Source: Paenibacillus oryzae (lineage in GTDB: Bacteria > Bacillota > Bacilli > Paenibacillales > Paenibacillaceae). Taken from it: a stretch of DNA of 64,000 bases. The position numbers were made by a program, and so were the translations under genes. The stretch covers positions 124,001 to 188,000 of the forward strand of contig NZ_LYPA01000054.1 in NCBI RefSeq assembly GCF_001675045.1, given 5' to 3'. The first letter of the stretch is position 1, and each line of letters opens with the position of its first letter. This document shows positions 58,599 to 64,000 of the stretch, piece by piece. The notes below the pieces were generated by a model. That model saw nothing but the letters and a program-made list of their open reading frames with translations. It searched no databases and was not told the origin of the DNA.

Positions 58599-58637
58599 CA
58601 AGGGAAGTGTGTAATGCACTTTCCTTGAATATATTTT
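58599..58637 (+). terminator. Terminator of the phosphorothioate restriction operon
   Basis: CAAGGGAAGTG-(7 nt)-CACTTTCCTTG stem followed by AATATATTTT. It separates dptH from the GHKL gene. Confidence 0.75.
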
Positions 58638-58783
58638 GCTCATCTCCTATAACACAATTTCATATATTGTAGAAAAATGCTGGGTTACTACATAATAAGT
58701 TAAAGGTATAAAAAATCACTTATCGCATGAATAGTGTTAGACTGACTTTCAAAGCTTCTAGTAAAATATAAGGTGGAGGTGGG

Positions 58784-61054
58784 ATGATGCAATCATTTAC
58801 AGCTATGGCCAGGTTGTTGTCACATTTAGGAGATCAATTAATTAGTAGTTCTGCAGTAGCGCTTCTTGAACTTATTAAAAACTCTTATGATGCGGGCTCT
58901 AAGCAAGTTGAGATTAGTATAAATCAAAAGAAAAAAACAATGGTCATTAAAGATAGAGGCAAGGGGATGTCTAAAAATGACATAAGAGAAAAATTCTTAG
59001 TTATAGGGACAAATAATAGGTTAATTGAACAGAAGTCCATAATAGAAGAATATAAACAACTAGAGCTTTCAAATAATGAATCAGAAATACAACAAAAGAT
59101 GTCGTCTAGGATCCCTTTGGGAGAAAAGGGATTAGGAAGATTTGCAACAATGAAATTGGCTGAAAAGTTATTAATGGTATCAAAGTCAAAAAGATCTTCT
59201 GATGGTGCTTTACTTATGGTGGATTGGAATCAATGTAGGAACGATTCTACAAAAACACTTGAGGAGATAAGGGTTCACCTGTTTGATATTAATGGGGAAG
59301 AATTAAAGAATAAAGGATATTGGGATGATATAACTCCTTCGTTTACTCTAATTAAATTATACGATATAAAGGATTTTTACGATCAAAGAATATGGGATGG
59401 AAAAAAGTTTGAAACCTTTTATAGAGATCATTTTATGAAATATGTGAACCCATTTCGCCCCAATAAAGGGTTCCAAATAAGATTAGAGATAACCTCGGAG
59501 AGTGGTGAATTCTTCAGATTCACGCCTGAAACACTGGATAGAAAATTGCTTGATCAAGCACACTACAAGCTCAGCGGGAAAATTGTAGGCAAAGATTTAA
59601 AAAGCTCATACTACATTAAAGGTGCTGATGGAAGAGAGTTTGAAGGAGAATTAAACACTTATCTAAGTGATCTGCAGGGTATCAATTTAGTAGGTGAGGA
59701 AGATTTTGGGCCAATAGACTTTGAGTTTTATTTTTTTAATAGAAGAGGGGATAGATTAAAAGAAATTAAAGGTTACACAAAGGTGACCGACATTAGGAAA
59801 TTATTAGATCAATACAGCGGCGGAATTATGATCTACCGCGATAATTTTAGAGTATTGCCCTACGCTGAGCGTGGGGATGATTGGCTTGATATGGATAAAG
59901 AAGATCAATTTCGTTCTGAAGGGATAAGGTTTAACACCATACAGACGGTAGGCGCTATATTCATAACGACGCTCTTTAATTACAATCTGCGGGATCAAAC
60001 TAATCGCGAAGGTCTAATTCATAATAGTGCTTTTAACAATTTATACGATGCCCTTAGAGCAGTTTTAAAATCTTTTAAAGCTAAAATAGATCAGTATTAC
60101 CCAAAAGGTCATAAATACAATGCACCTTTAACTACGGATTCTGTGAACCAGGCACTTTCTCCGCTACAGTCAAAACTTGAAAGTATAAAAAACAATATCG
60201 ATGGGATAACGAAGTATACCACCATTGAGGGACAAGATTTTAAAAATACAATTCAATCTCTACATAATGATTACATTGAATTTGAAAACAGCTACTATCA
60301 AGTAAGGACTGCCGTTAATGAGCTTGAAAAGAGAGTTGTAGAAATTGAAGGAAAACAACGCATGGTACTAGATCTAGCTGGTATAGGACTAATGGCTGAA
60401 ACGGTGGCACATGAATTAAGAAGTTATGTTAATAGGATGCTTGGCTATCTAAATGATCTTCAGAAGAGAATTCCTTCTCAAAAGGAAATGATTTCATTAT
60501 TGATTAGTAACACGAAGTCAATCGATTCTGTTATTTCAAGATTGGACGCTCAGGCTATAACAAGAAGAAGAGCTAAAAGCAAAGTACGTATAGTGAATTT
60601 GATTGAGGAGTTAGTATCAAGCAAGAGAGAAGTATGGAGGCAAGAAGGGACTAGAGAAATAAATATAAATCTTAAATTTGACGCGGAGCTTTGGCTAAAA
60701 GTAAATCAAGGTATGCTTGTTCAAGTTTTTGATAATCTATTAAATAATTCGCATTTTTGGTTGATACAATACTGCAAAGAAGATGAAGACTTTCTTCCGG
60801 TAATTGATATTAATATATATCAATCTGGGATTTTGGAGTTTAGTGATAACGGAAGGGGAATCCCCTCTATTGATTCGGAAGCTATATTTGAACCTTTTTT
60901 CTCTAGAAAAAAAGACGGTAGAGGGTTAGGACTATATATAATCTCAGATATTATGTCCTTTCATAATTCAGAGATTTCGTTAAGTGAAGAAAAGAATAAT
61001 TACGGTAATAAATATAAATTCATCTTAGATTTTTCTAATTGTCGTATAAATTAA
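58784..61054 (+). CDS. Dual-GHKL ATPase with histidine-kinase-like centre (defence-associated, unknown)
   Basis: A 756-aa cytosolic protein without membrane spans. Module 1 (residues ~1-400) is a MORC/Hsp90-like GHKL ATPase: N-box ELIKNSYDAG (29-38), DRGKGM, and GEKGLGRFA. Module 2 (~500-756) looks like a histidine kinase: a HisKA-like helix with AHELRS and candidate phospho-histidine H543, then N-box DNLLNN (650-655), DNGRGI (688-693) and GRGLGL. A coiled-coil stretch (~450-520) links them. The ribosome site is GGTGGAGGTG. It is followed by a receiver-domain gene, so phosphotransfer is plausible. No named defence system is assigned. Confidence 0.75.
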   Translation: MMQSFTAMARLLSHLGDQLISSSAVALLELIKNSYDAGSKQVEISINQKKKTMVIKDRGKGMSKNDIREKFLVIGTNNRLIEQKSIIEEYKQLELSNNESEIQQKMSSRIPLGEKGLGRFATMKLAEKLLMVSKSKRSSDGALLMVDWNQCRNDSTKTLEEIRVHLFDINGEELKNKGYWDDITPSFTLIKLYDIKDFYDQRIWDGKKFETFYRDHFMKYVNPFRPNKGFQIRLEITSESGEFFRFTPETLDRKLLDQAHYKLSGKIVGKDLKSSYYIKGADGREFEGELNTYLSDLQGINLVGEEDFGPIDFEFYFFNRRGDRLKEIKGYTKVTDIRKLLDQYSGGIMIYRDNFRVLPYAERGDDWLDMDKEDQFRSEGIRFNTIQTVGAIFITTLFNYNLRDQTNREGLIHNSAFNNLYDALRAVLKSFKAKIDQYYPKGHKYNAPLTTDSVNQALSPLQSKLESIKNNIDGITKYTTIEGQDFKNTIQSLHNDYIEFENSYYQVRTAVNELEKRVVEIEGKQRMVLDLAGIGLMAETVAHELRSYVNRMLGYLNDLQKRIPSQKEMISLLISNTKSIDSVISRLDAQAITRRRAKSKVRIVNLIEELVSSKREVWRQEGTREININLKFDAELWLKVNQGMLVQVFDNLLNNSHFWLIQYCKEDEDFLPVIDINIYQSGILEFSDNGRGIPSIDSEAIFEPFFSRKKDGRGLGLYIISDIMSFHNSEISLSEEKNNYGNKYKFILDFSNCRIN

Positions 61055-61071
61055 AACTGGAGGAAAGGTCA

Positions 61072-63345
61072 ATGCCGGATACTAATGGTTTATCAGATTT
61101 GTTTAAAAGAAATGGGATTAATGGTGCCATTGTGATTGACGACCAGGTAGAAAACAAAGTGAATGATATTGTTTTGAAAATTCTGGAGGATGAAAGTAGC
61201 TATCATACAGAGGAATTTGATCTTAGAGAAGAGTTGGAAAAACAAACTGGCTATACGCTAAAGGAAGCCATAGATATGGTTGTCGATGACGAAGATATAG
61301 AAAGCATCATACAATTTCTACAGGGAGTCACTTCTTTTAAAGATAAGTTTCAGCAAGATATATCTTTATTCACAGAACTTCTTAACGATATTTTTGGTTC
61401 TGATAACGTTATTATTAAAAAAAGTGTAGATTCAAATTTTAAATTTGAAAATGACAAAATCCTTTTTTTGGACTATAGGTTAGAAGGAAGTCCTTTAGAT
61501 TCAGAAAATTACTCAAAGTGTATCGAGAAATTTAGTGATGAGGTAGTAAAGAATCCTTGGTCCATAGTTTTTATGAGTACCAATAAAACGTTTAGTGTAC
61601 AAAAGGAAGGAGAAGAGCTCTTTCTTGATATGCTAAAGCCTCTTGAGAAATCAAAGTATTTTAGCTTGCTTAGAAAAGAGGCTGACTACAAAAACTGTCT
61701 TTATGATTTTATACATAAATCAAAGTTCCTCCAGAAAGACTCAATTATTAATGAGTTAACTCATGTGTTGCAAAACTTTATTGGCGGAAAAATGTTTTAT
61801 TCGTTGCTTGAAGAAGTAAAAGACATAATACATACCAGCAGTAATGAAGTGCTAAATAGATTTAGGTTGTTAAATGCAAGATCTTTAAATGAAATAATAT
61901 CAAGAAAAGTATCCAAAGAAGGAGAGTCAAACCCAACCTTTTTATTAAATTGGATAGTTGGTCGTGTCGCTAAAGATGCGTTACGCGTTGATTCCAACTG
62001 GGAAAAGGTAAATGATGGTTTGGAGCAGATCAACAAATGGTCAAGCATATTCCATGAACTACACGAGGATTTTGAGATAAGGAAAATTGCAACTGAGGAT
62101 ATGTGGGATCAGGGTGTTAACGGAAGACACGCCCCAGTAGATTTTGGTGATGTGTTTGAAATCGAGTATGAAGATAAAATTTTACGTGCAATACTATTAA
62201 CACAAACATGTACGTTGGCTATTAGAGGTAGTGGGGATAGATCAGGGCAGCTAGCACAGTTAGCTGTTCAAAATGACGAAAAAAAAGGAAGAGTATCTGG
62301 TGTGCCAATTCAATGTTGGGATTTTGACGAAATTACGTTTGATCTCGACGATAATATAAGTTTTCCAATGGATGTTTTAGACTTGGTATCACTTAATAAG
62401 GATGGTAAAGCTGGTTTTGCACTAGGTGAAAATCTTGTTAAGCAAATTCCTAATAATCGAAACTGGAGCTCGGGTTATTCAAAGAGGATTGTTAGTCTCG
62501 TAAATTCATTAGCAAAAGACGTTGAGGTAAGGCTAGAATCCAATGAATCTATTATAGAATTAAATCGAGTATGGGTGCCATTCGAGGTTTTAACAGAGGA
62601 TGACAATAAAGTAGTCAGATTCAAAATAAAAAGGATTGCCAGATTGGAGAATCAATATGCACTAAATATTTTACAAATTTCACAATCATGGAGCGGTAGA
62701 ATAGGTTTACCTATGAGTGTGAACTTTATGGATGATTATGTAAAGGAACCGGGAAAGCTTAGTATACACGGCCATGAGTTTGACTGTTCATTCTATACTA
62801 AATTTGATAAGGAAACGAGGACAGAAGTAGCAGTTGATATTAGTTCTTTGCGTCAATCTGTTCTGTCATTGTATAAAGGTTGCGCTAACTATGACACTAT
62901 TGAGGAGCTAATGTTCAGGAATGAGTTAACAACGCTTCATTATGCTTCTTCCGGGTTAGAACTTTTATCTTTAACAACAATACCAACTTACACTGATCAA
63001 TTTCTTCAGAAGAATAATATCAGATTTAATTTTGATAAGAACTTGCTGCTTTTACAAGTAACTCTGGGGCACTTCAGCAATATTATCTTAGTAGATGAGG
63101 ATATTCCACCACAAATTGGTACGGTTAGGATCACTGCTCAGGATATAACGTTTAATATCTCTAAAGAAGATGTTGAGGGATATCCTACAATAAAGGAAAA
63201 GGTACTTACAATAAAAAACAAGGAAAACAGACTATACTATATAATAACAAGCCAACACCCTGATATGAATTTTGAAATTCAAGGTACAAAACTTTTTATT
63301 CGTCCTAAGTTAGGAGAAGAAGAAGCAGCAGCTGCAAAACAGTAG
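61072..63345 (+). CDS. Large receiver-domain protein, partner of the dual-GHKL protein
   Basis: A 757-aa protein. The first ~170 residues have response-regulator features: an acidic pair in AIVIDDQ near residue 22, the likely phospho-aspartate D134 in LFLDYRLEG, and the Ser/Thr after a hydrophobic strand (IVFMSTN). The gap between the acidic pair and D134 is about 110 residues, against ~40 normally, so an insertion of ~70 residues is present. The remaining ~580 residues have no recognised DNA-binding or nuclease motif. ATG 61072 has GGAGG upstream. It lies 17 bases after the GHKL gene. Confidence 0.65.
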   Translation: MPDTNGLSDLFKRNGINGAIVIDDQVENKVNDIVLKILEDESSYHTEEFDLREELEKQTGYTLKEAIDMVVDDEDIESIIQFLQGVTSFKDKFQQDISLFTELLNDIFGSDNVIIKKSVDSNFKFENDKILFLDYRLEGSPLDSENYSKCIEKFSDEVVKNPWSIVFMSTNKTFSVQKEGEELFLDMLKPLEKSKYFSLLRKEADYKNCLYDFIHKSKFLQKDSIINELTHVLQNFIGGKMFYSLLEEVKDIIHTSSNEVLNRFRLLNARSLNEIISRKVSKEGESNPTFLLNWIVGRVAKDALRVDSNWEKVNDGLEQINKWSSIFHELHEDFEIRKIATEDMWDQGVNGRHAPVDFGDVFEIEYEDKILRAILLTQTCTLAIRGSGDRSGQLAQLAVQNDEKKGRVSGVPIQCWDFDEITFDLDDNISFPMDVLDLVSLNKDGKAGFALGENLVKQIPNNRNWSSGYSKRIVSLVNSLAKDVEVRLESNESIIELNRVWVPFEVLTEDDNKVVRFKIKRIARLENQYALNILQISQSWSGRIGLPMSVNFMDDYVKEPGKLSIHGHEFDCSFYTKFDKETRTEVAVDISSLRQSVLSLYKGCANYDTIEELMFRNELTTLHYASSGLELLSLTTIPTYTDQFLQKNNIRFNFDKNLLLLQVTLGHFSNIILVDEDIPPQIGTVRITAQDITFNISKEDVEGYPTIKEKVLTIKNKENRLYYIITSQHPDMNFEIQGTKLFIRPKLGEEEAAAAKQ

Positions 63346-63364
63346 GAATGATTAAATTTGATCT

Positions 63365-63387
63365 TGTTGACGAACACCGTCAACAAG
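63365..63387. terminator. Perfect hairpin after the receiver gene
   Basis: TTGTTGACG-AACAC-CGTCAACAA; no T-tract follows. Confidence 0.4.
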
Positions 63388-63422
63388 CAACAAAACACAA
63401 ACAAAAAGAACCACATGCCACG

Positions 63423-63453
63423 GTCAAAACCCTTATAAATCAAGGGTTTTGAC
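63423..63453. terminator. Perfect 12-bp hairpin at the island edge
   Basis: GTCAAAACCCTT-ATAAATC-AAGGGTTTTGAC. It may terminate transcription on the way out of the island; a T-tract is missing. Confidence 0.5.
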
Positions 63454-63483
63454 CAACTAGTACAGATCCCAACCAACCCTCAC

Positions 63484-63620
63484 ATGTTCCCGCATACAGT
63501 GCACGTTGAATCGGTGGCTTTGTTGGCGCGGGATAGTGAAATTGGGATTAGAATTTTAATCTCAAGCTCGGAAATAAATGACTGATTACTGACAAAATAA
63601 ACAGGATTATATTATTGGAG
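63484..63620 (+). pseudogene. Right boundary repeat: rlmCD-like 3' end remnant
   Basis: ATG TTC CCG CAT... encodes FPHTVHVESVALLARD, the C terminus of RlmCD (FPHTVHVESVALLVRD in the intact gene). Over 51 bases five differ, four of them synonymous third positions. The frame then runs on to TGA at 63583-63585. No upstream rlmCD sequence is present, so it is a fragment. Confidence 0.8.
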
Positions 63621-63721
63621 GATAACTGGGATGTGTATTTCGCACAGTCGTAAGCGTCTAACAAGAAGGTGTATTCCATCGCAGTCTAGCTTTTGAGACA
63701 ATTCCGTTAGAGTAATCGTTG

Positions 63722-63749
63722 GAGTTTTTCGACTCTACTCGAAAAACTC
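63722..63749 (+). terminator. Perfect 11-bp hairpin before the IS66 tnpA
   Basis: GAGTTTTTCGA-CTCTAC-TCGAAAAACTC. Its place between the IS end and tnpA suits blocking of read-in transcription. Confidence 0.4.
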
Positions 63750-63782
63750 TAATGGGTGTGTGTTCAATTGCAAACTTTAGAG

Positions 63783-64000
63783 ATGAGAAATCGCTATCGA
63801 CTCCAGCAATGGACGGAGATCATTCGTGATTGCCGTTCCAGTGGTCAGACCGTGGTTCGTTGGTGTTCCGATCACGAAGTTAGTGTGAAAAGCTATTACT
63901 ACTGGCTTCGGAAAATTCGTGAAGCTGCTTGTGAATCTCTCCCCGCCTTCTCATCCCCGAATGAACCAACTCTCGTACCGGTTCATCCATCTTTGCGGAC
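63783..64000 (+). CDS. tnpA: IS66-family accessory protein TnpA (partial)
   Basis: The frame from ATG 63783 (or TTG 63768) runs off the window. RNRYRLQQWTEIIRDCRSSG and VVRWCSDHEVSVKSYYYWLR match the IS66 TnpA helix-turn-helix, with the typical S-x-YYYWLR ending. IS66 elements carry tnpA, tnpB and tnpC; only the first is visible. Confidence 0.8.
   Translation, partial: MRNRYRLQQWTEIIRDCRSSGQTVVRWCSDHEVSVKSYYYWLRKIREAACESLPAFSSPNEPTLVPVHPSLR

Larger units (their letters stand above)
63650..64000 (+). mobile_element. IS66-family insertion sequence, left end (truncated by window)
   Basis: GTAAGCGTCTAAC at 63650 resembles the GTAAGCG start common to IS66-family terminal repeats. A TnpA-like gene follows about 120 bases in. 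The right end is outside the window, so target duplication cannot be checked. Confidence 0.6.

Overview
The window is chromosomal DNA from a spore-forming, moderately GC-rich member of the Bacillota, most likely Paenibacillus. The evidence is the Bacillales purine operon order purEKBCSQLFMNHD behind a PurR-box pair and a guanine riboswitch, a SleL/YaaH-type spore lysin, a VrrA/YqfQ-like protein, a YerB/YerC-type neighbourhood, and an LplABC-like sugar transporter beside a YesM/YesN pair. This assignment is inferred from gene content only.

Layout: 1-636 is the 3' part of an IS4-like transposase. 734-940 is a small secreted-looking peptide gene. 1128-1335 is degenerate repeat DNA. 1335-2618 (minus) is a LysM-GH18 spore cortex lysin. 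2878-18825 is the complete pathway from PRPP to IMP: promoter, PurBoxes, riboswitch, twelve pur genes and a strong final terminator. Its gaps hold unusual repeats: two large imperfect palindromes (purF-purM), eleven tandem copies of a 52-bp hairpin unit (purN-purH) and three tandem MITE-like elements (purH-purD). 19023-27716 is a carbohydrate block: GH5 glycosidase, two ABC permeases, a solute-binding lipoprotein and a convergent YesN/YesM pair. 27974-42386 holds envelope and housekeeping genes: NodB deacetylase, FG-GAP-like lipoprotein, OmpR/HK pair, a 39-aa membrane protein, alpha/beta hydrolase, YerB-like lipoprotein, a DUF47-Pit phosphate transporter pair with PhoP-like boxes, VrrA/YqfQ-like, YerC, CbiX/SirB, DgkB and RlmCD.

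At about 42.4-63.6 kb the composition becomes clearly AT-rich and the genes form a defence island. SspB (DUF4007), SspC (large ATPase) and SspD (PAPS-reductase-like) would install DNA phosphorothioate marks. A DptF/DptG/DptH (SspFGH-type) set would attack unmarked DNA. Between the two modules lies a PD-(D/E)XK nuclease gene cut by an in-frame TAA exactly inside the catalytic core. Downstream is a separate two-gene cassette: a protein with two GHKL ATPase modules, and a large protein with an expanded receiver domain. The cysteine desulfurase SspA/DndA is absent, so a host IscS-type enzyme is presumably used. The island begins at the 3' end of rlmCD and ends in a second, diverged copy of the rlmCD 3' end, which marks the insertion locus. 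An IS66-type element starts right after it and runs off the window.

The purine genes work as one pathway under double control (initiation by PurR, elongation by guanine). The phosphorothioate genes work as a modification/restriction pair. The GHKL-receiver cassette is the least understood part and the best candidate for an undescribed system.
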